From Acidobacteriota bacterium (lineage in GTDB: Bacteria > Acidobacteriota > Terriglobia > Terriglobales > Acidobacteriaceae): a stretch of 21,996 nt of DNA. This document shows positions 7,699 to 15,265 of the stretch, piece after piece; position 1 is the stretch's first letter; every line of letters starts with the position of its first letter. A program made the translations under genes and the position numbers. The DNA is taken from positions 1-21,996 of the forward strand of contig QIAR01000179.1 in NCBI GenBank assembly GCA_003225595.1, read 5' to 3'. Under the pieces are notes generated by a model. It was not told the origin of the DNA, did not search any database, and worked only from the letters and a program-made list of their open reading frames with translations.

Positions 7699-8610
7699 TT
7701 AAGGGGCGACGGTGTTCAACCAGCCCAACACCTTATCGCGCAACACCGACTCATAATTCTCAAAACCGTGGCCCGCGCCCTCAATGCTCACGAATGCGCT
7801 CGCGGAACCGGCGGGCACCGCCATCTGCAACCGCTTGCCGACGTCCTTTTGGACGAGTTTGTCGACCGTGCCTTGAACGATGAGAACCGGATTCTTGACC
7901 TTCGCAAGGTTCTGGTAGGGGTTGGAGCGCCGATCAGGACCTCGTAGGCTGAGAAGATAACGGGCGGTGTAGAGAGCCTTCCCTATGGGACCCAAGTCGA
8001 TAAGCATCAATTCCTGTTCGCGGCTGGCCCGCTCTAACTTCAATGCTTCGTCGACGGTGGCCTGGGCTTTCTCTTTTCCAAATTGCCACACGTTCCATTC
8101 AAAGAGGTCGCCGGGACCACTCACTAGCACCGTAGCTGCAATGTCGGGGTCGCCGCTGACGGCCTGGTAATACAACACGCGGTTTGTGCCCATGCTTTGT
8201 CCGAGCAAAACGAAGCGCTTGTGGCCAAGCTCGCGCAAATAGGCTGCGCCGGCTGCAATATCGGCCTGGTTATCCGTGAAGGAATAGCCCTTGGGACCGG
8301 CATCGTGGTCGCGCATGTTCAATGCGAGTGTGTCGTAGCCGGCGTGGGCCGCAGCATCGGCGAGTTTGGGGAAGTAGGCCTCATAGAAGTTACCAGCGTA
8401 GCCATGAACCAACAATAGGGCGCTCGCACGCGGCTTCGAGGCACGGAAAATGAGGCCTTGCAGACGCACTCCATCGGTGGTGCGCAACGTCACCAGTTCG
8501 GAGGAACAAACACCGCCCGTCGAGTTACGGGAAGGCAGCGGCTGCGCCAGCGCCCAAGCGGCCCACAAGAGAAGCGTGGAATGCAAGAGCAATCTGCGAA
8601 GTGCCGACAT
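7699..8610 (-). CDS. secreted alpha/beta hydrolase (303 aa)
   Basis: The first 22 residues form a Sec signal peptide (MSALRR, hydrophobic core, ending ALA before Gln23), so the enzyme acts in the periplasm or outside. The catalytic set is clear: oxyanion VHGYAGN around 68-74, nucleophile Ser139 in GQSMG, Asp250 in VQGTVDKLV and His281 in GAGHGF. The pattern resembles serine hydrolases of the lysophospholipase or dienelactone-hydrolase-like group, but the substrate is unknown. It starts 21 bp after the PAS-protein stop codon and is probably in one transcript with it. A single Cys35 is near the mature N-terminus. The Shine-Dalgarno is a G-run and rather weak. Confidence 0.85.
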   Translation of the reverse strand: MSALRRLLLHSTLLLWAAWALAQPLPSRNSTGGVCSSELVTLRTTDGVRLQGLIFRASKPRASALLLVHGYAGNFYEAYFPKLADAAAHAGYDTLALNMRDHDAGPKGYSFTDNQADIAAGAAYLRELGHKRFVLLGQSMGTNRVLYYQAVSGDPDIAATVLVSGPGDLFEWNVWQFGKEKAQATVDEALKLERASREQELMLIDLGPIGKALYTARYLLSLRGPDRRSNPYQNLAKVKNPVLIVQGTVDKLVQKDVGKRLQMAVPAGSASAFVSIEGAGHGFENYESVLRDKVLGWLNTVAP

Positions 8611-8631
8611 CGGTAAGCCCCCCGCGACGGC

Positions 8632-9102
8632 CTAGGAGTTGTCCTCGGCCAACACACCGGAGTGTTTCAGCTTGGTTTCAAGTTCAGTTAGACGCGCGCG
8701 GAGGGCCTTGTCCCGCTCCCAGCGCGCGGTGACGTCCTGAATGCTGGCGGCTGCGCCCAGGACTCGTCCGTCGGCATCCTTGAGCAGCGCGACGTTGAAC
8801 TCGATGGAGATTCGCCGGCCGTCCTTGGTAAGCGCGGGAACGGCAAGAACGCTATGGCCGTACTTGGTGTGCCCGGTTTCCATAACATGGAAGTAGCCCT
8901 CCCAGTGACGCGCCCGGTGTTTCTCGGGGATGATGATCTCCATGGACTTGCCGAGCACCTCGTCAGCACTCCAACCGAACATGGCTTCCGCGCCCGCATT
9001 CCACAGCCGCACAATGCCCTCCCGATCACCAAAAATGATGGCGATCGAGATCTGTTCCAGAATGCTTTCGCAGAGCAATTGGTGAGTAGGGATGCTATTC
9101 AT
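8632..9102 (-). CDS. single-PAS-domain protein with a C-terminal coiled-coil segment
   Basis: A 156-residue protein. Residues about 10-125 form a PAS domain with the usual landmarks: SIAIIFGDREGIVRLWNAGAEAMFGWSADEVLGKS, a charged helix, then TKDGRRISIEFNVALLKDADGRVLGAAASIQDVT. After it comes a helical segment (RWERDKALRARLTELETKLKHS) fit for dimerisation. No kinase, cyclase or DNA-binding domain follows, so it is a stand-alone sensor module that must signal through a partner. No heme or flavin ligand is obvious. ATG 9102 is preferred over a TTG four codons upstream. A promoter candidate lies at 9135-9163. Confidence 0.85.
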   Translation of the reverse strand: MNSIPTHQLLCESILEQISIAIIFGDREGIVRLWNAGAEAMFGWSADEVLGKSMEIIIPEKHRARHWEGYFHVMETGHTKYGHSVLAVPALTKDGRRISIEFNVALLKDADGRVLGAAASIQDVTARWERDKALRARLTELETKLKHSGVLAEDNS

Positions 9103-9134
9103 CGAGAACCCCAAGGAATACCAAACGAATACCT

Positions 9135-9163
9135 TTTATAGCCATTTCCGGGCAGTGGAGCAA
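9135..9163 (-). promoter_or_regulatory. sigma-70-like promoter for the PAS gene
   Basis: Read on the minus strand, TTGCTC (9163-9158) is followed after 17 nt by TATAAA (9140-9135). This predicts transcription from about 9128, some 26 nt before the ATG at 9102. The -10 matches 5 of 6 consensus bases, the -35 only the TTG part. Confidence 0.4.
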
Positions 9164-9309
9164 AGAAACTTGCGAAAAACAAGGATGGCGTCAGACAAGA
9201 CCACGGCACGTATCTGTCGGCAGGAGACTTTCAGTAATTCCATATTAGCGGCGGGCCCATGCCCGGGAAGCGCGGAGCCGCGTCTTGCTCAGCGTCGCTT
9301 CGAGGATCC

Positions 9310-10962
9310 TCAGCCTGTTGCAGTCCTTACGGCCGGCTGCTGAGTCGCGGGTTCCTTCTGCTTCAACACGCGGCGGAGTAGCTTTCCCGTGGGCGTACGC
9401 GGGAGTTCGCTTACGATCACGATTTCCCGGGGCAGCTTGTAGGTTGCAATCTTGCCCTTGCAGAAGGCGATCAGCTCTTCGGAGCTGAGGGATTGCCCAG
9501 GCTTCGGTACAACGAAGGCTTTGGCAATTTGGCCACGCACCTCGTCAGGCACTCCGATGACACCGACATCGGCAACAGCAGGGTGGGTGGCAAGGGTGAC
9601 CTCAATCTCCTCCGGTCCAATGCGGTAACCCGAACTCTTGATGATGTCGTCCTCTCGCGACACGAACCAGAAGTAGCCATCCTCATCGACCGACACGTAG
9701 TCACCAGCTCGATTCCAGCCGTCGGGGGTGATGGCGTGGCGCTGTTTGTCGAGATCCCGCCAGTAGATCGTGCCAGTTGGTCCGCGAGCCACAAAGTGGC
9801 CAATAGTGCCGGCCTTGGTTTCCTTTCCGTCTTCGTCGATAACCTTCAGCTCGTAGCCCGGAACGGCCTGGCCGAAAGAACCAGCCTTGGCCTTGCGACT
9901 GACCACGTTGGAAGCGAAAACGTACATCATCTCAGTCGTGCCCAGCCCCTCGAAGATCTCAAGGCCGAATTTCTCCTTCCACGCACGATAGGTCGGGGCG
10001 GTCAGGCTCTCGCCACCGCCGGTACAGAGGCGCAGGCTGTTGAGTTGATACTTCTTTTCCGCGTCAGGCACCTGCAACATCTTGCGGTAGGCGGTGGGGG
10101 CCAGGGTCAAAACCGAGATGCGGTGTTTCTGTATGGTGTCGAACATCTTTTCCGGTTCGAACTTGGCGATGAGTGAAGCAGCTGCACCGAAACGGAACGG
10201 GACGGTCGCGTAGCTGGAGTAGCCCGCCCCAAAGGCCAGGGGCGCGGAACCGCCGATAACGTCGTTCTCCGTGACCCGCCAGCCGTACTTCCCGAAACTG
10301 TCAGGTACGATCAGCAGTTCCTCCACGAAGTGGACGGTCCCTTTGGGCCGTCCAGTTGTACCGGAAGTGTACAGGAGCAGACCCACGTCTTCGCGTGTGC
10401 GGAGCACAGGATCGAGGTTTGGATCACCCGACTGCAACAGCTCGGCGTATGCGAGGAATCCCTTGGCCTTCACCTCGACAACATCGCCTCCGACGACGAT
10501 AATGTGCTTGACAGTCTGGAAGCTGTCGCGCGCTGCCTCGACTTCTCCAAGGAGCGCACTGCTGACGACGATCGCCACCGCCTCCGAGTCATTGGCGACG
10601 TGAGCGATCTCGGTGCGCGAGAAGAGGGGTGACGTAGGAGTGCAAACCGCTCCCAGCTTGAGGATGGCGAAGTTGGCGACCAAGGCCGGGGGAATGTTAG
10701 GCGTGCGTAGGATGAGGCGGTCGCCTTCCTTCACCCCCAGGTCGCGCAACGCGTTGGCGAACTTGTTGGCTTGAGTAAGGAGCTGGTTGTAAGTTAAACG
10801 CTGGTCTTCGAAGAGCACAGCGGTACGGTCGCCCCGACCGGCCGCGACGGTTTTGTCGAGCAGTTCTTCCGTAGGGTTGAACCTTTCAGCATAGGTCGCG
10901 AACTCCGGCAGGGTGTAGACACGTTTCGGCCACAACTCACGCGGGGGCAGATAGTCGGCCAT
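9310..10962 (-). CDS. acyl-CoA synthetase (AMP-forming), benzoate/2-aminobenzoate-CoA ligase-like
   Basis: ANL-superfamily enzyme of 550 aa that activates a carboxylic acid with ATP and CoA. Visible core motifs: P-loop YTSGTTGRPKG (198-208), SAPLAFGAGYSSY (239-251), GTTE (341-344), GWNRAGD (415-421), hinge and adenylation motif GYRIGPEEIE (445-454) and the catalytic Lys527 in PRTPTGK. The order and the wording APLAFGAGY plus GYRIGPEEIE are closest to aryl-CoA ligases of the benzoate/anthranilate group. AAGGAG lies 8 nt before the ATG, and the stop of the upstream gene is only 12 nt away, so it is the last gene of the five-gene operon. Aromatic specificity is inference; the substrate could also be a medium-chain acid. 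Confidence 0.9.
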   Translation of the reverse strand: MADYLPPRELWPKRVYTLPEFATYAERFNPTEELLDKTVAAGRGDRTAVLFEDQRLTYNQLLTQANKFANALRDLGVKEGDRLILRTPNIPPALVANFAILKLGAVCTPTSPLFSRTEIAHVANDSEAVAIVVSSALLGEVEAARDSFQTVKHIIVVGGDVVEVKAKGFLAYAELLQSGDPNLDPVLRTREDVGLLLYTSGTTGRPKGTVHFVEELLIVPDSFGKYGWRVTENDVIGGSAPLAFGAGYSSYATVPFRFGAAASLIAKFEPEKMFDTIQKHRISVLTLAPTAYRKMLQVPDAEKKYQLNSLRLCTGGGESLTAPTYRAWKEKFGLEIFEGLGTTEMMYVFASNVVSRKAKAGSFGQAVPGYELKVIDEDGKETKAGTIGHFVARGPTGTIYWRDLDKQRHAITPDGWNRAGDYVSVDEDGYFWFVSREDDIIKSSGYRIGPEEIEVTLATHPAVADVGVIGVPDEVRGQIAKAFVVPKPGQSLSSEELIAFCKGKIATYKLPREIVIVSELPRTPTGKLLRRVLKQKEPATQQPAVRTATG

Positions 10963-10974
10963 CTTGGATTCTCC

Positions 10975-11610
10975 TTATCCCGCTGCTTTGGCTACCGGGG
11001 GGGCAGTCTCAGCGACCAGATCCTTCAGAGCCTGCTCCACACGGATCGTACCACGCTGGGCATCGGTCCGCGGAAAAGCCAATGCGGGATAACGGTCGCC
11101 CTCGAATACGAGCAGCGCCGGGACCGTGGTTCCGAAGTCTTCTACCAGCGCGCCTTTGAAACCGAAGACCGGACGCACGCTCGCATCCGGGCCACTGACC
11201 GCTTTGTGGTAGATCGGGAAACGGTCTTTTATCCCGGCTACGTCGATGGCTTTGCAATTCACCCCCGCAGCTTGTAACTCTTTCACCAGATCCAGGGCGC
11301 GCCCGATGTCGCACGGAAACGTCTCACCCGGCTTTTGGGTAGAGCTGTAATAGAACTCCACTTGCTTCTCAGCAGCAGCCACGCTGGCCGCAGCCGCAGT
11401 CTTTGCGGCCACGGGTTGGGCTGGCACATAGGTGTTGCCGCTGTCCTCAAAGACCTCACACTCGGTCCAGCCTTGCAGCGTGATCGATAATGTGAACGGC
11501 CACTCCCGCTTTACACACTTCCCGAGGTAAGCCTTCTGAATGTTGGGATCAAGCGCCGGACGCAGATGGTTGCAGCGGACGCATAAGCATTCAGTGTTGT
11601 AATGAGCCAT
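10975..11610 (-). CDS. protein with N-terminal Cys-rich metal site and thioredoxin-like C-terminal half
   Basis: A 211-residue protein I cannot name. Residues 8-51 contain C8, C10, C13, C32 and C51 (C-x2-C-x18-C-x18-C), suited to an iron-sulfur cluster or zinc; the spacing and the end TECEVFED remind me of small high-potential Fe-S subunits of arylsuccinate-synthase-type enzymes. An Ala/Pro-rich linker covers about 62-82. The C-terminal part (84-200) reads like a thioredoxin fold: strand QVEFYYSS, helix RALDLVKELQAAG, strand CKAIDV, and a TVPALLVF strand where thioredoxins have their cis-Pro (here Pro164), but no CxxC active site. The start at 11610 is chosen for CTGGAG 5 nt upstream; it begins 17 nt after the zinc-ribbon gene stop. 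It is likely an accessory or assembly partner of the operon's enzymes. Confidence 0.75.
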   Translation of the reverse strand: MAHYNTECLCVRCNHLRPALDPNIQKAYLGKCVKREWPFTLSITLQGWTECEVFEDSGNTYVPAQPVAAKTAAAASVAAAEKQVEFYYSSTQKPGETFPCDIGRALDLVKELQAAGVNCKAIDVAGIKDRFPIYHKAVSGPDASVRPVFGFKGALVEDFGTTVPALLVFEGDRYPALAFPRTDAQRGTIRVEQALKDLVAETAPPVAKAAG

Positions 11611-11626
11611 ATTGTCTCCAGTTCCC

Positions 11627-12004
11627 TCAGCGAGATCCAGCAACGATAAATTTGGGTTTGCTGCCTACCAGGTCTTCTTTCTTTAGCGGGTGCCCACTGA
11701 TGACCTTACCGCGCACGTTGCGTTCGATTGGAATTGGTCTGCAGATCGCGTCCTTGCGGGCGCGAGGCGCCGACCGGGTCAGCCCCGCACCGAAGATGGC
11801 CGAATAGTCCTGCCTCTCGGCGAAGCCGGGCAACAGGTCAGGGGTACCTTTGGCTTCCTCGGGCCCGGCCACGCACGCTCCGCCCGAGGTTTCAATGCGC
11901 CAGATGGCACTGCATCCGGCGCACTTGGTCGTGCCCCTAAAGTTCCAGAAAGGATACGGATCGAGGAAATTCTTGGTCTTACACTTCGGGCATGTGAGTA
12001 GCAT
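11627..12004 (-). CDS. zinc-ribbon protein of the CoA-transferase operon (125 aa)
   Basis: The N-terminus carries a clear zinc ribbon: C5-x2-C8 (CPKC) and C28-x2-C31 (CAGC), separated by 19 residues with aromatic positions between. The rest (40-125) is rich in Gly, Pro and basic residues and has no recognised domain; two more Cys (near 44 and 87) are present. A GGAG about 8 nt upstream supports the ATG at 12004, which is 12 nt after the second CoA-transferase gene. Zn-ribbon partner proteins occur with thiolases and CoA-transferases in anaerobic aromatic pathways (for example BbsA beside BbsB), but that is DUF35-type and this protein does not clearly match it. Function unknown. Confidence 0.75.
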   Translation of the reverse strand: MLLTCPKCKTKNFLDPYPFWNFRGTTKCAGCSAIWRIETSGGACVAGPEEAKGTPDLLPGFAERQDYSAIFGAGLTRSAPRARKDAICRPIPIERNVRGKVISGHPLKKEDLVGSKPKFIVAGSR

Positions 12005-12016
12005 AGTTCGTCTCCG

Positions 12017-13378
12017 TCAAATGCACTCTTGGTCTTCCAGCCGCCTGATATCCTCAGGCGTCAACCCGGCCAACTCGCCCAGGATGCGCTCGTTGTCGGC
12101 GCCTACCGGCTTCAACGCCCACTTCAGACGTGGTGGTGTTGCCGACATCTTATACGCCGGCCCCTGGTGCAACAGTTCACCGTAGGTCGGGTCATCCAGC
12201 CAGCGAACCGCCCCGCGCTCATTCCAGTGTGGATGGTTGGCGACCTCTTTCGAGTTCCACACCGGCTGGTGGAGGATGTTGTTGGCCTCCATGACGGCGG
12301 CCACCTGCTCCTTGGTTTTGTCAGCCGCCCACTTTTCCAGAGCCGGATAAATCTCCATCTGGCTCTCCGGCTTGATGCGAATATCGGCCTTGGCGTACTT
12401 AGTGGCCAGGGTGGTTTCACCGATCGCCTTGCACAGGCGGGCGAAGTCCTTGTCCTCATACGCGCTGATCAGGATATAACCTTCCTCCTGTTCCTGGGGG
12501 TTGTCCGATTTGGGGTACGAGGATTTGCCGCACTTGATAATTCCGTGCACGCAGAGCTGCGTATCCCAGTTGCCCCATCTCTCACGGGTGATGCCGTGCC
12601 GGCCGTAGAGCGGCAAGGCATACTCCAGTTGGCGCGTGACGCCGTGCACCTGCGAGTACTCGGTAAATGTGCCCTCGCCGGAGACATGATCACGCCAATA
12701 CAGTGCCGCCAGAATCTGGGTGGCGCCCATCATCCCGCCCCAGTAATCGGCCAGCCAGATCGTGTGCTTCGAAGGCGCGCCGCCCAGGAACTCCTGCTTG
12801 CCAGTCATGCCAAAGTTCCCGCCCTGCGACTGTCCGAGAATGTCGTAGGAAGCGCGCACACGTCCCGGACCCCAGCCGCCAAAACCACCCAGCCAGCAGT
12901 AGACGAGCCGAGGATTGACCTCCTTCAACTGACGGTATCCGATACCCCAGCGGTCGAAGGTACCGGGCCGGTAGTTCTCTACGAACACGTCGGACTTGGC
13001 GGCCAGTTTTTTGACTAGCGCCTGCCCTTCCGGACGGTGGAAGTCGATCGAGATAAAGTACTCGTTCGGGTTAGCGCCCAGAAAGCCCAGTCCCGTGCCG
13101 CGTTCCGGTACCCACTTAGAAAGTGGATACAGGAAAGGCTCGTTAAACGGCGTAGTGTGGCGCATGGCCTCGCCACGCCGGGGCGCCTCGATCTTGATGA
13201 CCTCGGCTCCCAGTTCTGCCAGGTACGAAGCGCAGGAGGGACCCAAAATGTACTGCGTACAGGATAGCGCCCGGTATCCCTTCAGCACTTCGGGTTTTCC
13301 AAATTGCTTCTTGGGATCGAAGGTCTCTCGGCAATACTCCTCAAACGACGGTGCTTTGGTAGTGGGTTGCGTTGCCAT
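12017..13378 (-). CDS. class III CoA-transferase (CaiB/BaiF), second of a pair
   Basis: A 453-residue CoA-transferase moving CoA between carboxylic acids without free energy input from ATP. Family signatures: YILGPSCASYLAELGAEVIKIEAPRRGE (43-70), SDVFVENYRPGTFDRWGIGY (129-148), NPRLVYCWLGGFGGWGPG, and catalytic Asp179 in SYDILGQSQGG. The ATG at 13378 has GGAGG 6 nt upstream. It is only 16 nt after the first CoA-transferase gene. The two proteins share domain order but differ much in sequence, which suggests a heteromer such as the benzylsuccinate CoA-transferase (BbsE/BbsF) type rather than a recent duplication. Unlike some heteromers, both members keep the Asp nucleophile. Donor and acceptor acids cannot be read from the sequence. 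Confidence 0.9.
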   Translation of the reverse strand: MATQPTTKAPSFEEYCRETFDPKKQFGKPEVLKGYRALSCTQYILGPSCASYLAELGAEVIKIEAPRRGEAMRHTTPFNEPFLYPLSKWVPERGTGLGFLGANPNEYFISIDFHRPEGQALVKKLAAKSDVFVENYRPGTFDRWGIGYRQLKEVNPRLVYCWLGGFGGWGPGRVRASYDILGQSQGGNFGMTGKQEFLGGAPSKHTIWLADYWGGMMGATQILAALYWRDHVSGEGTFTEYSQVHGVTRQLEYALPLYGRHGITRERWGNWDTQLCVHGIIKCGKSSYPKSDNPQEQEEGYILISAYEDKDFARLCKAIGETTLATKYAKADIRIKPESQMEIYPALEKWAADKTKEQVAAVMEANNILHQPVWNSKEVANHPHWNERGAVRWLDDPTYGELLHQGPAYKMSATPPRLKWALKPVGADNERILGELAGLTPEDIRRLEDQECI

Positions 13379-13394
13379 CACATTCCTCCGTGCG

Positions 13395-14801
13395 TCAAAT
13401 GACTTGCGCTTTCTGCAGCCGTGCGAAATCGTCGCTCGTGAAGCCGAGCAGCCGCCGATATATTTCCTGGTTGTCGTAGCCGGTCGGGCGACCCATCCAT
13501 TTCAGCCGTCCGGGAGTTTTTTCCTGCAGGTAAGGAGTGGTGCCGTAGAGGATCTTCCCATAGTGCGGCGACTCGTATTCGGCCACGTGTCCGCGGTACT
13601 TGAAGTGCGGGTATTCTGCCACCTCGTTGACGTAGAGCACGCCACCGGACGCCACTTGCTGCTTGGAGAGCTTGCGCTCGGCGTCACTGCGAGCATTGTC
13701 TTTGAGCCACTCGCCAAGCATGGTGTAGGTCTTCACTTGCTGGTTGTGGGCCAGACGATCAGCGACGTCCCGGAGACCGGGATCGCCAAGGATGTCTTCC
13801 TCCACTGCGGGATGTTCGTCACCCACCGTACGCCAGATACGATACCAGAGGCGGTCATGGCCACCTCCAACCATCATGTAGCCGTCCTTGCACGGGTTCA
13901 CGGCATATATATTGATGGCCAGGTCCCAGTTGCCATAACGCGGACGGATGCTGCCATCCATCGAGTACCACGCCCAGCTGTAATCGAGGATGCGAATGAT
14001 AGCCTCGGCCGCGGTAGCCTCGACAAACTGGCCTTCGCCAGAAATATTTTCACGATATAGCAGGGCCGCCAGGATGCCCATGGCCGCTGAACTCCCGCCC
14101 ACGTGGTCGGCCATCCACAGAGCGGAGCGGGTAGGCTGTCCTCCGAACTCCTTGGGATCACCGGTGCCGTGGACAAACCCGCAGGCTGCCTGGGCAACCG
14201 GGTCCAGCATTCCGGGTTGGTCTTTGGCTGGCCCCCACTGCCCACGCTGGCCGACCCAGCAGTAGATCAGCCGTGGGTTGAGCTGATGGAGCTGGCGATA
14301 GCCGATGCCCCACTCGTCCCATTGACCGGGCGGTGCATTCTCGATGATCACGTCGGCATGGACGGCAAGATCCTTGAGAATCTTCCGGCCTTCCTCCGTC
14401 TCAAGGTTCAGAGTCACGGAGGATTTGTTGCGCATCTCGTGGAGGAACTGTCCGCCAACTTTCTCTCCAGTTTCCTTGTCCTCGAACATGTACTCTTGCC
14501 GGCCAAAGGGTGTGAGCTTGCGAAGCGGGTCGCCCCCCGGAGGCTCGACTTGGATGACCTCGGCACCCAGCTCGGCCAGCTGCGAGGAACACCAATGGCC
14601 AATCGTCATGCGGGTGCTGCAATCCAGCACGCGAAGACGGGAGAGCGCCTCCGGTTTTTCGAAATTGTGTTCCTGGCGCAGGATCGACTCCAGGAAGAGC
14701 GGATACGCCTTGGCTTGGTCGCTCAACCCTGCGTACACCTCCTCGGGTTTCGGTGTGGGGACTGCGGGCCAAGGTGCGACTTTGGCTTGAGCTGCTGCCA
14801 T
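13395..14801 (-). CDS. class III CoA-transferase (CaiB/BaiF), first gene of the operon
   Basis: A 468-residue CaiB/BaiF protein. After a family-unlike N-terminal extension (about 1-50, Pro-rich then helical) come LRVLDCSTRMTIGHWCSSQLAELGAEVIQVEPPGGDPLR (56-94), ADVIIENAPPGQWDEWGIGYRQLHQLNPRLIYCWVGQRGQWGP, and the likely nucleophile Asp200 in MLDPVAQAACG. AGGAGG sits 6 nt before the ATG. It heads a five-gene minus-strand operon (intergenic gaps of about 12-17 nt) and lies downstream of the promoter module at 14867-14921. Together with the gene at 12017 it probably makes a two-subunit enzyme. The lack of an oxalyl-CoA decarboxylase argues against simple oxalate metabolism. Confidence 0.9.
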   Translation of the reverse strand: MAAAQAKVAPWPAVPTPKPEEVYAGLSDQAKAYPLFLESILRQEHNFEKPEALSRLRVLDCSTRMTIGHWCSSQLAELGAEVIQVEPPGGDPLRKLTPFGRQEYMFEDKETGEKVGGQFLHEMRNKSSVTLNLETEEGRKILKDLAVHADVIIENAPPGQWDEWGIGYRQLHQLNPRLIYCWVGQRGQWGPAKDQPGMLDPVAQAACGFVHGTGDPKEFGGQPTRSALWMADHVGGSSAAMGILAALLYRENISGEGQFVEATAAEAIIRILDYSWAWYSMDGSIRPRYGNWDLAINIYAVNPCKDGYMMVGGGHDRLWYRIWRTVGDEHPAVEEDILGDPGLRDVADRLAHNQQVKTYTMLGEWLKDNARSDAERKLSKQQVASGGVLYVNEVAEYPHFKYRGHVAEYESPHYGKILYGTTPYLQEKTPGRLKWMGRPTGYDNQEIYRRLLGFTSDDFARLQKAQVI

Positions 14802-14866
14802 GTGTGTCCTCCTAATGCGGGTGGTGGTGGGCTGCGTCCGCGACGTACGATGTATGTGGCTGCCAT

Positions 14867-14921
14867 ATTATGCTCTCGCGGTGCAGACACCGTCTGTGAC
14901 CGCTGTCACAACCAGTTGTGA
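14867..14921 (-). promoter_or_regulatory. CRP-type class II promoter module for the CoA-transferase operon
   Basis: On the minus strand: TCACA (14921-14917), N6, TGTGA (14910-14906), N6, TCACA (14899-14895), then 22 nt, then CATAAT (14872-14867, 5 of 6 to TATAAT). The proximal palindrome TGTGA-N6-TCACA is a perfect E. coli-type CRP operator, and its centre would lie near -42 from a start at about 14860, which is class II activator geometry. No -35 box is visible, as expected for an activator-dependent promoter. The leader to the ATG at 14801 is about 60 nt. Confidence 0.7.
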
Positions 14922-15013
14922 TTAGCTGACCTTTCGACACAGGCGCTGCAAAATAGTGACAGCGGCGGCAGGCCGACAAAACGAGGCCGGGGTCGAAGGG
15001 AACCGCCTTTACA

Positions 15014-15068
15014 TCACAAATCATTGTGACCCGCGTCACTGAATATGGCCCCCGTTCTTGTGAATAAT
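15014..15068 (+). promoter_or_regulatory. CRP-type class II promoter module for the OFA transporter, mirror of the other module
   Basis: On the plus strand: TCACA (15014-15018), N6, TGTGA (15025-15029), N6, TCACT (15036-15040), then 22 nt, then AATAAT (15063-15068, 5 of 6 to TATAAT). Spacing of every element equals that of the minus-strand module. Predicted start about 15075 gives an unusually long leader of about 190 nt before the ATG at 15266; that leader has a possible 11-codon reading frame at 15226-15261 but no riboswitch I can recognise. Confidence 0.7.
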
Positions 15069-15265
15069 CCGCTGCGCATAAACTAGAGGAGTTCTTCCCA
15101 GGAGGATTCGGGGGTATTGGGCGGGGCTTTCCAGGGGCTTTGAATTTTCAAGGTTTGTGCGAGTTTCTCCGGTCAGTCCTCGGCTCCGCATACGAAGGCG
15201 ACGCGTGACAGGTTCAATCTTGCGAATGTTAGTGCAGGGCATCACGCGAATGAGGAGATGAAAAA

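Noticed and set aside
15231..15246. AGTGC-N6-TCACG just before the transporter gene as a further CRP-like site.
   Set aside because: Only part of each half-site matches, and the position next to the ribosome site does not fit an activator.
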